Shown here piece after piece: positions 13,300-25,355 of a stretch of 64,000 nt of DNA. The DNA comes from Panorpa germanica (lineage: Eukaryota > Arthropoda > Insecta > Mecoptera > Panorpidae). Where the stretch lies: assembly GCA_963678705.1 (NCBI GenBank), contig OY783203.1:30300535-30364534 (forward strand), given 5' to 3'. The number at the start of each line of letters is the position of its first letter. Within the stretch, counting starts at the first letter, position 1. The notes beneath the pieces are model-generated. The model saw nothing but the letters and a program-made list of their open reading frames with translations, had not been told where the DNA came from and did not search any database. Position numbers and translations under genes: made by a program.

Positions 13300-13470
13300 T
13301 ATGGTTTATCAACACACGAAGTACAGATTTTTCCATTGTTTTGAAAATTACGAAAGTAGCGTCACTAAAATCACTGTAACCCGTAAACTAATCATCGGAA
13401 TGTCATAAAATTTTAACACATATCGTCTGAAGATTGGTACTACCTAAAGATCATCAATTTTTTTTTGATT
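13295..13470 (-). mobile_element. mariner (irritans-type) 5'-end relic 2
   Basis: The minus strand reads a start codon followed by 'MEKSVLRVLI', preceded by a leader almost identical to that of the mariner at 38.6 kb ('GTGACGCTACTTTCGTAA', 'AAAATTTTATGACATTCC'). The leader also matches relic 1 at 3.6 kb, so all three derive from related irritans-type elements. Only the untranslated leader and about ten codons can be aligned. The rest is lost and no terminal repeat is visible. Confidence 0.7.
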
Positions 13471-14075
13471 ATCAATAATGCCACCTTTTAAATGTCATCC
13501 TACCAACTTATTGAGTGATGTGTTGTATAGGCACAATTGATTACAAATGAATGATAGTGTAGAATTTTAGAATTAAAACGAAAACAAAATGTAACTGATG
13601 GTTAAAAGAAACAACCATCTGTCATATGGTGACGCACTCACATACTGGAACCTACAGCGCAAGGAACCACTATATTTATGTGACAGCAAAGTGACGAAAG
13701 AAGAAAACCTAATATTTATTACTAGAGCAAGAATATCGACTTATATAAAAAAAAATACATCAGCATCTGTGTGACTGCTTTTGAAAAAATGTTCTGGAAT
13801 ATAAACCTGGGAGCCTGGGAACCTGGGAAACTGGGAATGTCAGGTGTTCGTCTTTTTCAGACATTAATTCGCTATTATCGTTGATTCTGCGTCTACTTAG
13901 TTCTATTTTTTTTTTCTTGAAATAAAAAATGGTAGTAATCACTAAGAGAAAGATCTCTCTCTACTTTCAGCAGCTCCGTGGCGCTCCTTTGGCAGAGTAC
14001 ATTTTCTTATTGTACTTTTAAATAAAAACTTGAGTCAGTAGCGTATCATCAATGGTGTCGACCCTTCTTTCTTAA
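13471..14075. other. Spacer with a short tandem repeat
   Basis: No gene recognised. At 13804-13845 there is a minisatellite of about five imperfect units of 'CCTGGGAA'. The minus-strand frame over it (13760-13942) is produced by that repeat. Confidence 0.5.
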
Positions 14076-14485
14076 GCCGTTTTCACACCAGAGAGACAGT
14101 TTTGTTGTCAAAACACAAAACAAAATCATGTTTTGTTTTATTTTAAAACAGTTCTGTTTTTCGAAAACAGACTGTTCACACTGAACAGACTGGTTCTGTT
14201 TTTAATGTTTTTCTGTGTGTCTCATAAAAATTATAAACATGATAAGCAACAACTGACAAGCGCAAATGTTCATAAAAAACAAAACTGCGTGTTCAAACCA
14301 AGCAGACTTAAAAACAAAAACAAACGTGTTCCTTTGATCTTACTGACTCCAGATGGGAATGTGTTTTGTTTACTAAAACAGCAACAAAAGACAAAACTGT
14401 TTCTTTGGTGTAAACATTGGTGTTTTTGTTCAGAAAAACAAGTTTTTGTTCGTGTTTTTGAACTGTCTCTCTATTGAGAAACCGG
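14076..14485 (+). mobile_element. TIR MITE family 1, copy C
   Basis: The left end 'GCCGTTTTCACACCAGAGAG' is perfect for the family. The right end 'CTGTCTCTCTATTGAGAAAC' is the inverted form with changes. Roughly 410 bp, the longest copy together with that at 39.3 kb. It carries the family's longest open frame (14133-14477, 114 codons), which reads Phe-, Lys- and Val-rich and has no known domain. Related frames exist in copies A and B, but they are disrupted there, so coding function is unlikely. An autonomous partner would supply the transposase. Confidence 0.88.
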
Positions 14486-14529
14486 TATTAGAGAAATTGT
14501 GGTCCTAATTAATTTATTGTATATAATTA

Positions 14530-14630
14530 ATTGTTTATTAATTGATGTGACCTTATATATGAGAACTACACCGCTGCCAAGTAAGCTTATAATTATGTGA
14601 GCACATAATCAATTAAAATTTCATAACCAC
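14530..14630 (-). mobile_element. SINE fragment (SINE copy 5)
   Basis: 'TATATATGAGAACTACACCG', then 'CTGCCAAGTAAGCTTATAA' and 'TTATGTGAGCACATAAT' are the reverse complement of the SINE body seen at 6.2 and 25.3 kb. Head and tail are gone. Confidence 0.6.
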
Positions 14631-15195
14631 CAAACTTAAAAAATATAGCGATGGTTCGAGGATATTGTGCCGTTATTTAAATTTAAGTTCTGACCATTTA
14701 TAAATAAAAATAATCTAACATAACATCATTCTTCGTCCAAGGTTTTATGATTTATAAGAAACACTGTATTGTGCAATACTTTTCTTATATTTTATGTTAA
14801 CAAACAACGAGTATATCATATAATGCGTATTACAACATTGTAGTAGCCTTTCACGTTCTTTTCCAAAAGAAACTATGCTTAGTTTAACCGAACAGCACTT
14901 TAAATAATGAAAATATAAAATATTTTTGTGTTTTTTTTTTAAAAAAAGCTGTAAAATAATAAATCAGTTTCTGGTTTATTCCCATTGGCAATGGGGAACA
15001 TTAGGATGCTACAAGTTTTGTTTATTTGTTAAGTATAACATTAACTATGCATTTTTTGAAAAGTAAAGATAATCAAAATGTTTTCTTTTCTTTTTCTTTT
15101 GAGTTCTGATGTCATTATTACGATTCTTATTTATTTAAATGAATTCCTTCTTTGTGGATGTTTAACAATCATAGAGAGGTTGTAAATTATTTATT
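14631..15195. other. AT-rich spacer between two MITEs
   Basis: Nothing recognised beyond homopolymer T and A runs near 14930-14950. Confidence 0.4.
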
Positions 15196-15576
15196 GCCGT
15201 TTTCACACCAGAGAGACAGTTTTGTTGTCAAAAAACAAAACAAAAACATGATTTCTTTTACTTTAAAACAGTTCTGTTTTTCGAAAACAAACTGTTCCTA
15301 CTGAACAGACTGGTTTTGTTTTTAGTGTTTTTCTGTGTGTCTCATAAAAATTATAAACATGATAAACAACAACTGACAAGCGCAAATGTTCACAAAAAAC
15401 AAAACTGCGTGTTCAAACCAAACAGAAAAAACAAAAACAAACGTGTTTTTCTTTGATCTTACCAAATCCAGATAGGAATGTGTTTTGTTTACTAAAACAG
15501 TTTTTAAAGACAAAAATGTTTTAAGAATTCTTTGGTGTAAACATTGGTGGTTTTGTTCGTGATTTATTGAACCGGC
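15196..15576 (+). mobile_element. TIR MITE family 1, copy D
   Basis: Same orientation as copy C, and only 711 bp from it. The left end 'GCCGTTTTCACACCAGAGAG' is perfect. The right end is reduced to 'GAACCGGC' because the inner part of the terminal repeat is deleted. The internal core is very close to copy C, including 'CATGATAAACAACAACTGAC', suggesting the two are of similar age. Confidence 0.85.
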
Positions 15577-16061
15577 ATAAGGATGTGTTTAAAAGCGGTA
15601 CCTTATATATTTTATAATTCGTTAAACATTTAATTTTACCAACGCATTTTATTTATGTATATACAAAAATATAATTAATAAATATAGAAAATAATAACAA
15701 AAATCAAAGTCCCTTTTAAAATTTGTTAAATAAGATTCCGTTCATTACCTCCGCCTCATTAATATTCATGTTCTCCGAGTATCGCGATATTAATTATTAA
15801 AATACCAATGGCTTTTATAGGATCTCTGTAAAGTCGCTGTGGTTGTATGGGGTTTGTATGGGGGTTGTAGGGGTACGCGTGCCGGCTCCCGTCTGCTTGT
15901 GCCCCTTGCTCTTTGCCCCTTACCGCCTACCGCTTACTCCTTGCTCACTGACTTCCCTTAATAGGACCATTGAAAATTCGTTAAAATATATTTTGAAAAA
16001 TTATTATGTTTAAAAGCTATTGATAATGTGTAATAAATATTTGATGAACTCAGTTATAATA

Positions 16062-16064
<3 letters not shown>
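15577..16064. other. Spacer with a short GC-richer patch
   Basis: No gene recognised. 15838-15960 is less AT-rich, with 'GTATGGGGTTTGTATGGGGG' and later 'TTGCCCCTTACCGCCTACCG', which look like simple-repeat remnants. Confidence 0.4.

Positions 16065-16124
<60 letters not shown>
16065..16124. repeat. (AT)n microsatellite
   Basis: Alternating AT run of about 60 bp, one of the longest in the window. Confidence 0.95.
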
Positions 16125-16132
<8 letters not shown>

Positions 16133-16195
16133 TACTTTATTGTTATTTAATTGGATTATGTGCAATATAAAGACAACAACACTTAAAATAAATTA

Positions 16196-16530
16196 GGGCC
16201 ATATTCTATTCTAGAAATTGAAAAAAAATCGAAATTTTTTAGACATTTAAGAAAATATATCAAATGTTTTCAAAATTCGAATTATTTATGGAGTTATAGC
16301 TACTTTAGTGAAGGGGCAACTAACTTACACAAAACGAAAACGTTTACTGAAAACGCGTTTTTCTCGAAACTACTTTTTTGAACACGGCTGACTTGATATC
16401 TCAAATTCTAATGAACCGATTTAATTAAAATTTGGTATGGACCTTTTTTATATATCACTCTACAGCCCCTACCAAAATTAAGTCAAAATGTTGATTTTTA
16501 ATATTTTTACTTTTTTTCAAACAGTCGCTA
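16196..16530 (+). mobile_element. TTAA-type TIR element, partial copy 1
   Basis: Begins 'GGGCCATATTCTATTCTAGA' after TTAG, resembling the ends of the complete copy at 31.1-31.7 kb, whose right end reads inward 'GGGAGTATTCTAGTCTAGA'. The interior is shared with that copy: 'AAAATTCGAATTATTTA', 'GGAGTTATAGCTA', 'GGCAACTAA', 'AATTAAGTCAAAAT'. No right end was found, so it is truncated at about 16530. The class is inferred from TTAA-like flanks and GGG/CCC ends, which fit the piggyBac group. Confidence 0.6.
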
Positions 16531-19089
16531 TTTAAATTAAGTTTACACTGAATGAAATTACAGGGTCATTCATAATTATATCAGACAAATTTCAGAATTT
16601 CTAACTATATTCCCGCCCTCCCTTTCTCCTCCTCGTCCCCATCGTAACATCTTGTAACACATTATGAACCAAAAAAAAATTTTTAGTCTCATTTTGTTTT
16701 TTTTGTAAGTCGAATTTTGATATTTGCGGAAATGCATGACCACTAGTCTGTTATTTAAAAGTGACAAAAACTAGCTCGTACAATGTGAATTACCGTAATA
16801 ACAGGATAACGGTAAATAGGTTTTTATTTTTATTTATTCGTACTATTACAAAAACAAACCACGATTTTAATATTGGTAAACCTTTGACACCCACATTGTC
16901 GGTAATAGGACGAGTATCGAAAATAGACAGACGTTAAATAAAAAACAGTTACTTTTTATTGATAACACACCAAAAGGCACACTGTCGCGGCGCACAAGTG
17001 TAAGTAGCTCGAACAAACCTATTATTTTTCCATTAAGAAATTGTTTTTATTTACCTTTGTTTTACCTAAATAGACTTTACAACGTTTTGTGTAATTAAAC
17101 GCTGCCGGTTCCAGATTCCAGTTTCCAGTTTCTATATAAACTTGAAGACAAAACAAACCCTTAGGCGGTTTTTTATAACAATGAAGTTGAGACATTACAT
17201 TCTTATGGTGCTTTATTCGTATACCACTGTACGAGTATATAATGTAAAAATCGATGTTGGAGGGTTTTAAAGTAACGCGAAGGACAATTTTTAAAGTTTG
17301 AAATCTCATAGCACTTAACGTGAAGGTACTACGTTGATATTAGAGTGATACACTTACGTGTTCGATTCCTGAATCCACATTATAATTTGTCTGGGTTTGT
17401 TAACTGTTTTAGAGCTAATTTTTCAAAGTTTAACCTAAAAAAACACAAAGACCGACCACTGTTAAATAACCAAAAATATAACAAAGTTGCTTAAGCTATA
17501 GTGATGTTTGCTTAGAATACAAATGAGAACTGAGATACACAATTATTAACCAAAGGTTATAAAAAAAACTACAGTTGAAAAATCGAGACATTTGATCTTT
17601 TATATTTAATTATATTTAATGGACTCTTAATTATTATCATTAATAATCATAGTTTCATATTTATTATAACTAGTTTTAATTCTTTTTATTTCAAAAACTG
17701 AAAATTACATTTCAGGTTAAAGTACCATTCCCACTCACTGCTTTAATTTAATTTTGTATTTTGTATTTAATTTAAATTGTTTAGCATATCACAATACGCG
17801 TAGTCATTACACAGTACCATTTTTAATTTAATTTATTTTTTTAAGTTTTCCTAATTAAAAATATTAAATTAAGAAAAACTATATTAAATTATAACCTCCA
17901 AAATATGACAATCTGTCAAAATGCAGTAGAATTTATATTTAAAAGAAGTTCAATGTCAGTTTGTCAAAAATAAAGAAATAAAAACAATTTCTATTACTAA
18001 TTGTTATTAAAAACAGAAATTTTAATTATTTCACCTTCAATTTTGTCCAAGTGTCGAACTGTCAAAATTTATATTACTAAAGACGCATGCGTACTAACTT
18101 AATTAACTAAACTAAAATTAAAACACGAATGTGACTAGGAATGCCTATTCTGAAAACCTGAAATCTAGATTAAAATATTAGATAAAAACAGTAAATTAAA
18201 TATCAAAACAGTGAGTGATAATGAGGCTTAAGACATAAAATTATAAATAAATCTAAATAGCTGGAAATGAGGCTTAATATTTTCTTTTCTTTATCAAATC
18301 TGTATCTCATTAAAAAAACACGACTAATTTAAAAGAGAATTTTCAAAAATTAATTTTTTAATTGAAACGTTTAGGTGTTTTATAGATGATGACGAAGCAA
18401 TTTGCTGTATCTCTTTTATTATATGTTTTATTTACATTTGAAGTTATAACGCTTTTAATATAATAACCCTATGTATACATTTGCTATCATAAAAACAAAA
18501 ATTCTCTTCACCCAAAAATATTAAAAAGAAATAATTATACATAACATTAATATTTTTTTTCCATTTCTATATATACGAGTGTTTAAAAATATTTATTTGC
18601 TCATTTAGCTAAAAATTCTTTTCTTTTCATTTATTTATATATAAATATTAGTATAAAATTTGCTATGAGATGAATAGGATTTAATAAAAGCCTAAAGTTA
18701 ACAGAAAGAAATGAGGGAAAATAAATATATACATATATATTTTAAATTCAATTAGTAAATCATTATTAAATTAAGTTGTTTTCGAGAAGGGTCTACCGGC
18801 TATGCCAATAGCCACCCTTACCCTCACTTGAACAACCCCCCCCCCCCCCAATACCAGTAACCTCTAAAAAATGTACAAGAATATAACACGGAAAACCCAC
18901 ATATGCAAATAACAGTAAATAAATATATACTCGTACGTATACGAGTTTGTGCGTGTGTTTTGTTTGTGTTTCTGTGAATATGAATGTAAACTGGAATGTT
19001 TGTAAAAGCCTCACTTGACCCCAAACATGTTTCATTAAAAGAATTACATACTCCATTAAACGGTGTTCAAATATAAAATAAATGAAGAC

Positions 19090-19092
<3 letters not shown>
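16531..19092. other. AT-rich spacer; possible weak SINE relic
   Basis: No gene recognised. At about 17310-17420 the string 'GTGTTCGATTCCTGAATCC' followed by 'TTTGTCTGGGTTTGTTAAC' resembles the B box and following part of the SINE head, at low confidence. A poly-C run lies at 18835-18850. Confidence 0.4.

Positions 19093-19156
<64 letters not shown>
19093..19156. repeat. (AT)n microsatellite
   Basis: Alternating AT run of about 64 bp ending seven bases before a family-2 repeat copy. Confidence 0.95.
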
Positions 19157-19158
<2 letters not shown>

Positions 19159-19162
19159 CTCA

Positions 19163-19455
19163 TGGACTCCATATGACCTTGTGATGAATAACGGCCAACT
19201 CAGTTGATATTTGGAGCTGACAGAACTCACTGTTCATAATGTTAAGTTATTATAAAATTAAAGTTATAATAAAAAGGAATTGACAATTTAAATAATAAAC
19301 TTTAAATGTCGTTTCTTTGATTTCAGGTACATAGTATGATTTAAGTTAAACAGTGTAATTATTATAATGTATATGTAAATTACTAAAATAAAAGTCTTTG
19401 ATTTCAGAGCAACACAAAAGTTTGATTAAAAATTTACAATTCCTAATAATATTGG
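19163..19455 (+). repeat. Dispersed repeat family 2, copy 1
   Basis: One of three copies (also 26.5 and 43.7 kb). Shared blocks in order: 'GAATAACGGCCAACTCAG', 'TTGATATTTGGAG', 'GACAGAACTCACTGT', 'GGAATTGACAATTTAAA', 'TTTCTTTGATTTCAGG', 'GTAATTATTATAATGT', 'GTAAATTACTAAAAT', then a second 'TTTGATTTCAG' and 'AATTCCTAATAA'. No terminal inverted repeat, poly-A tail, tRNA-like head or open frame was seen, so the class is unknown. This copy lacks the first 30 or so bases present in the other two. Confidence 0.75.
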
Positions 19456-21726
19456 AGTCAGATAGGTCCTTTTTTTCAATTTATTTTTCAACAGTATTAC
19501 ACACTTTGTGTAATATTGCAACATTGTAATTATAGCCAAGCTTAAATGGTAATCGTAAGTACCACTATTGAAAAAATGAAGACCTCAAAAAAAATATGCT
19601 AATTTTAATTAAAGAAAAATAGGAAATTGTTGGGTCCGGGCATGGAAACAATAGGCGCCATAATTTAAAATCAGAAAAATAAATTTTAAATCATAATTGA
19701 ATATTTTATTGACGACGTCATGAACCTATTGTAAAAAGTGTTTCTTCTTTGACTAATAATTATTTGGTAGATTGTAAATTGGAATTATTAAAAAAAATAT
19801 ATATTCAAAATTCCCGTTGGACACCCTGTATTTACATCTGGTGTATACATTTTATTTCAACAAAAAAATATATTCAGTGAGTTTGACATAAAAATGATAC
19901 AAACGAAATTTTCTCCTTTTAACTTCCATTTACACTCCTTTGCTTTTTTCTATTCAGCTTCATATTTATATTTATGTATTTTAAAAACATAATATGTATA
20001 TGTATATATATGTGTATGTAAAAATTCAAATATAATGTATAAACCGGTTTGCTATAAATACATACCAATTAAATTCAGTTATATATCTTTTACATTTAAA
20101 ATATTACAAAATTTCAGTTATTACGTAAAGGAAGCCTATAAAATTATCATTTCATATAAAATAATATATATAGTATAAAATATAATAATAAAAAGTAACA
20201 AATATTTTACGTAATATTTACATCTCTTTTTAGTATTTACTAGATAGTAACCAATTCAAATTCTTATTAACTACCCACCAGGAGTGCCCTATTTTATTAC
20301 GCCGTGAGCCGTAACATTATCAGAGAAGTAACATGAAAAAGAAAAAATTGTCAACTGTAAAGAATTAAATTTGTGGTGAGACCAAAAAGGGAGAAGAAAC
20401 TGAGGGGTGAAACTCGTACTATAAGTATCACTGAATGTGTAGTATCGCCCTTGACGCACGATTCTTATATCTACACTGGTCTGGTTGTGATATTACCAAG
20501 AACTTATATAAGATCGAAGAAAACCGAAATGTCATGTGATCAAGTGTATACTATACACTATACGTATACACTGTATACAGTCAGTCGATGGTTAAGCGCA
20601 CGCGATCAAATACTTAAAATACCGAACATTATAGTTAAATAGCTCTCAGTTTAAAATTTGTAGGTTATGTTTTTCTTTTTCTTTTTGTTTTGACGTATCA
20701 AATTGACGTTACAGTTCAACACCTTTATCCTCACCCTCCTCACCCCCCTCACCGCCCGTTAGCACACATCGTTAACAAATGAAATCAGACCCAGCTACGA
20801 GGTGTCAAAGAACCCCACAGTAGTTAAATAATTGTTAAATAGTAATTACACGCTAAACATAATTACGTAAAATTTTGTATGTATGTATTTTACACACACA
20901 AAAAGATTGCAGTTCATTTTCATTCTTATTTACATAATAATTTCATGTAAATATCATATATACGCATATAACATTTTTAAATCAAATCTTAAACGTTTAT
21001 GTATAAACGTATTTTATATAAACAATATTCTATTACTGATATGTAAAATATAAGTTAATAATAAAATGTAACAATATTTATTTTTTATTATATTAATAAA
21101 TTGTAAAATATTAAATATTAATCAGTAGGTCGGTTAAGTAAAATAAAACATTTTTATAATAATAATAATAATGTAAAGCATACTTGTAAAACTTTTATAT
21201 TATTATTACGTAATATTTAAGTAGATTCCTTAACGTAAATTAAATATACATGTACAACAAAATAAATACAACTTATTAATAAAAATGTTACGAATAATAT
21301 TTGTTTACATAATATAAAACAAACTATAATATCATTTAATGTAATATTTAATTTTTAATTTGTTACGTAAGGATTACGTAAATTATAAATAGTTTCTTTG
21401 ACTTTTCTTTACTTAAATAATAATGAAACATTCTTGACAAAATATTACATAAATCATTTACTCATAAAATCATTCTTCATATAAAATTTATGAAATATTA
21501 ACGTATAATGCATTACGTTACTTAGTAAAATAAATGCATTCATTGTCAGTAATATTCTCAAACTACAATAAAACTTTCTTCTGAATGAAAATTATCTGTC
21601 CCATAAGTTTGTTTGGGTTACTTCTATTACCCTTAGGTACTTTCTTTACATTATGTATTTTATTCCTTATATAACTATATGTTTTGTCTCAAAACCATAA
21701 ATGAATCAGTATATATGTATATGTAT
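19456..21726. other. AT-rich spacer; short palindromes
   Basis: No gene recognised. A hairpin-like run 'TATTACACA' with its complement lies at 19493-19515. A cluster of 'GTATAC'-type palindromes at 20540-20582 includes 'GTGTATACTATACAC'. 'TTATATAAG' at 20497 is TATA-like but has no supporting context. Confidence 0.4.

Positions 21727-21730
<4 letters not shown>

Positions 21731-21780
<50 letters not shown>
21731..21780. repeat. (AT)n microsatellite
   Basis: Alternating AT run of about 50 bp just upstream of the CpG-rich blocks. It generates the Ile/Tyr/His tail of the minus-strand frame at 21726-21992, which is therefore not a gene. Confidence 0.95.
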
Positions 21781-21787
<7 letters not shown>

Positions 21788-21884
21788 GTATTATTTTTAA
21801 ACAGCTACGAAGCGTAGAAAAATGATGTATCTTGTTTTGTGTAGAAGCAGCGCTTGTTGTATTATATATATGCTGTATAGACAC

Positions 21885-22640
21885 AAAAGATCTACTAAAG
21901 GTGTACGCGGAGTCGTGGAGCCGTCGAGCGATGGTGGTGGCTCGACGGTGGCGTCGGCGACGGTGGCGCGTCAACGTCGACGGCGGTGGCACACGCGGCT
22001 ACGCAATGAACGTCGTACGCGCGCGGCATATACTCTTCTCAGCCAATACATTCTAGTACATACTATATATGTATATACTATATCATACTACATACTATAA
22101 CTTATAGTATACTATAGTATAAAATACACGCTGTATTTGTATGTCTCGTATAATGGATTCGAGCGTTTTTCTCTCTACGATGTACAGAAATTTAGAATTA
22201 AGTTACGAGGTACGTTTAGTTGTGCTTCTATCGATCGATTTTAACAACGACTCGGACTCTCGTTTCTAGTATTTCATCTCGACTATTCTCGGCTTATGTC
22301 GGAGCTAGTCGTTCTACAACAACTCGCCATGCCATGCCGCCATGCAGCCGTATCGCTACGCCGTCGCTGCCACCTCCACCGCCACGTCGTGTAGAAGACT
22401 GCTGCTGACTGGCTGTACTATACTCTGTGTTGTTATGAATGATACACCGGTTACACCGACTCGCTGATACCGGTTACCGTCAACAGCAACGGCAACACTG
22501 TTACACCAATACATGTGCTACACCGCTACACGCTGCTACAGAATACTACAGACTCTACAGAGCTACGCTGGATGTAAAATTAGACTGTATGGAATATATA
22601 TTCGCTGACGCTATGACGGTATAACGGTATAACGGTAATT
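21885..22640. promoter_or_regulatory. CpG-rich segment with TATA-like motif; candidate promoter or 5' exon
   Basis: This is the strongest departure from the AT-rich background. 21900-22035 contains dense CpG and GGT/GGC runs ('GACGGTGGCGTCGGCGACGG'). A palindrome 'ATACTATAA' + C + 'TTATAGTAT' lies at about 22092-22110, a TATA-like 'TATAAAA' at 22118-22124, and 22200-22400 is again CpG-rich ('ATCGATCGATTT', 'CTCCACCGCCACGTCG'). 22440-22640 is rich in ACACCG, GCTAC and 'ACGGTATA' repeats. Frames on both strands (for example 22220-22408) are short and low-complexity. Insect promoters and first exons often look like this, but orientation, start site and product cannot be told from sequence alone. 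Confidence 0.35.
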
Positions 22641-22899
22641 CAACTTCGATAGAAGCTTACGCTTATATGAGTAGAGTATACAAGTAGAGCATATACGAGT
22701 GAAACTCACGCACTTATAGAATTATTAAAAAATATATGATTATATATATCATGCAATTATACTATTAAAGATACGACCTTTGTCGGTATCGTAGTCGAAT
22801 CATTGACTTGGCAATCCCGCTGAGCACAAAATGTAAATATTGTATAGAACATTTTTACGTGAAAAATTAGTAAAATATTATGTAATATGTATGTAAATA

Positions 22900-23130
22900 T
22901 TAAAGTTGAAAGTACTAGAAAAAACGCAAAGAAGAAATTGATATGAGTTAAAGGGAGAAGATTATGTAACATTTATGTAAAAATAGTAAGAATTAGAAAT
23001 GGATAAAGTGAGAAGATGAGATGGCAAAAGAACCCGTAGACACTAGGGAGAGAAATAGTAAAAAAGCACAAAGATGAGGAATGAGGAAAAAGAAAAGAAG
23101 ATAGCGGAGAAAACAGACGACAGAGATGTG
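22900..23130 (+). other. Purine-rich tract
   Basis: Plus-strand A+G dominance over more than 200 bp ('AAAGTGAGAAGATGAGATGG', 'GGAGAAAACAGACGACAGAG'), unlike the A+T symmetry elsewhere. It starts about 260 bp after the CpG-rich segment. It could be transcribed exon-like sequence or a simple low-complexity drift. No frame stays open through it. Confidence 0.4.
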
Positions 23131-24954
23131 ATGATTACATCTAATTTTTTACGTAAAATAAATGAGATTTTACATTAAAAAATGTATATAATCTGAAGTT
23201 TCATTGTATAAAACTCTATACTTAGCGGAATTCTACTATTATTGGCTACCGTTTTTCTAATTCCTAATAAGAGTCCTAATAATAACTAGTCTGCATTCGA
23301 GGTCCAATTAAAAAAAACTATTTCTAACACTTACAACAAGCTAGTTAAAGTGTTAAAATGCGTTACATTTTCTACCTAGGTTATTTGTTTAAAATTGTGT
23401 GAACTTTCGATAAGTCTTTCAATAAGAGTGCTATCTTCATTTAATTCTACGTAATCATTCCATCATTTACATTTAATATTTATCTCTTTGAAATAAACCG
23501 CCACGCAATTAAATTAATTGCTCTCACTTTCAACCACTCAACCACTTAATGATCTTTAAAATATTTAACATAAAACAAATCAAAACAGAATCAAGTACAA
23601 TCAACAAATTTATTAAGACGTAACTCCAATTAATTATTTTTTATAATTATCTTGTTATTTTGTCTTTAAATGGCGGTAAATTTCTTGCGGTAACTATTGG
23701 TTTTATATTGGTAAATAAATGACAACGATGTCAATGTCACTCAAGAGCTTTACCTACTAAAATGCCTACTCCCGATGTTTTAATTTAATCATGTAACATT
23801 ACAAGTAAAACGATCTTCTTTGGTTTTCTTTAACCTGTATTTCTTATACATAGCTTGTCTGACAGTAACGGGTGGTCTACAGAAGCTAATGTTATCAATC
23901 GGGTGAATATTTTCCTGTGAGAACTCACTAAATTACGTGGTTTTGAAACAGTGAACGTAAAACGTGTTTTCTTATTAAGTTTATTTAAAACCCAATAACG
24001 ATTATCTTGTTAATTAATCATCATTTATATGCATGATACATAATTTAAGAAAAATGCATATTTATTTCGTTTTCGACCTCGATTTATTTATGTTCTACGA
24101 CTTATTTTAGTTGTTTACTCCATTATTTAGACGTAACGCGTTTGGAAGTTTTTAAAACGTGTTTTAGTGTAAAATGAATTGATTAAAATAATTTTAATTT
24201 ACCATATTTTAGGAAAAATGCATATTTGTTCATATAAATCGTTTTTGCATATTTTTGTTGCATATTTTAATTTAATTGCCTTATTTGAGGTGTTAACAAC
24301 TGGGTTATACTTGCATATTTTCTATTTCTTGTATTTTTACTTGCTTATTCCCCAAAAATAAAATTTTCCACATTCAATAGTGTAATACATATGCACAACT
24401 ACAATCTTCTATCCATTACAGTTTTAAACTTATACTTTTTTGTTTTTAAAAAATTATGGGTTTCAAAGAAATTCATGGGAAATTCTGAGTATGCCAAAAA
24501 TCTTAGAATTCTTTACTCTATAAAATGAAAAAAAATATTCAAAAACAGTCATAGAGCCGTTTTTGCTCCACCATACTAATTTCACAACCAAACAAATAAA
24601 AAATAAACAGCATACAAAATTTGAATTAAAAGTTCTATATTATTTCTTTGGTTGTATTATCTCCAGTTTCTTCAACTTCAATTAAATAGCCTCCACGAGC
24701 CGCTACTGCTATGCACAAGGCTTATATATAAGAGTATATCTATTTCTTAGAATATACAAACAGAAACGGTTTTTGAAAAGCATTTTACGTAAAACGATAT
24801 TCCGTAAATCAAATCATATAAGGTTTCATTGTTTCTATACACAAAATTAATTACTTAAATTAGCGAAACGTTGATAAAACTTTATTTTTATTTAATTACG
24901 AATACTTGATTATAAGATACCGAGTAAATACATATAAATAATAATTGTATATGT
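23131..24954. other. AT-rich spacer; possible MITE right-end fragment
   Basis: No gene recognised. At 23336-23385 'CAAGCTAGTTAAAGTGTTA' and 'CGTTACATTTTCTACCTAGG' resemble the right end of the CCCAGGT MITE at 51.4 kb. The left part is absent. Confidence 0.4.
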
Positions 24955-25150
24955 ACGTGAATTAGCTCGTAGTAAGCTAACAAGTGAAAATCTACATTGT
25001 AAGACAATTTCTATGTGAGAAGCAAAAAAGAACCTTAACAATAGCTTGAGGTAAATAGGCAATTTCTATGTGAAAGCTTAACATTAGCTTGTGGTAAATT
25101 TAGAAGTGTGATTTTGTACTGCACGACAATTTTCTACCCAGCAAGGAATA
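24955..25150 (-). mobile_element. Diverged CCCAGGT-end MITE
   Basis: The minus strand reads 'GCTGGGTAGAAAATTGTCGT', then 'GCAGTACAAAATCAC' and 'CCACAAGCTAATGTTAAG', matching the MITE at 51.316 kb ('CCCAGGTAGAAAATTGTC', 'CCACAAGCTAGTTCTAAGG'). Further blocks 'AGCTTGAGGTAAATAGGC' suggest a duplicated interior. The second end is not clear. Confidence 0.5.
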
Positions 25151-25264
25151 GTTACCTACATAATTGCTTGCTACAAGCTAATTCCAAGATTATTTTTGCA
25201 CCAGGGCTTTTAATGCTATTTAGTTGGTATAATACGAATAGAATCATTATTATTCCTCTTACAC

Positions 25265-25352
25265 CAACTACTTCAACTCTCGTGGCCTCATATATGGTAC
25301 TACGCCGCTTCCTAATAAATTTATGATTATGTATGTACATAATCTATTTAAC
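25265..25352 (-). mobile_element. SINE 3' part, split by a MITE (SINE copy 6a)
   Basis: 'CGTGGCCTCATATATGGTAC', then 'CTAATAAATTTATGATTATG' and 'GTACATAATCTATTTAA' are the reverse complement of the SINE body. The copy is interrupted at 25353-25355 (TTA) by the PIF-type MITE and resumes at 25722 with the tRNA-like head. Confidence 0.75.
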
Positions 25353-25355
25353 TTA

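Noticed and set aside
14133-14477. 114-codon open frame, longest outside the mariner and the low-complexity frames
   Set aside because: It lies entirely inside MITE family 1. Equivalent frames in other copies are disrupted, and there is no recognisable domain.
17360-17380. tRNA-like B box GTTCGATTCC
   Set aside because: No cloverleaf arms can be drawn around it. It fits a decayed SINE head rather than a tRNA gene.
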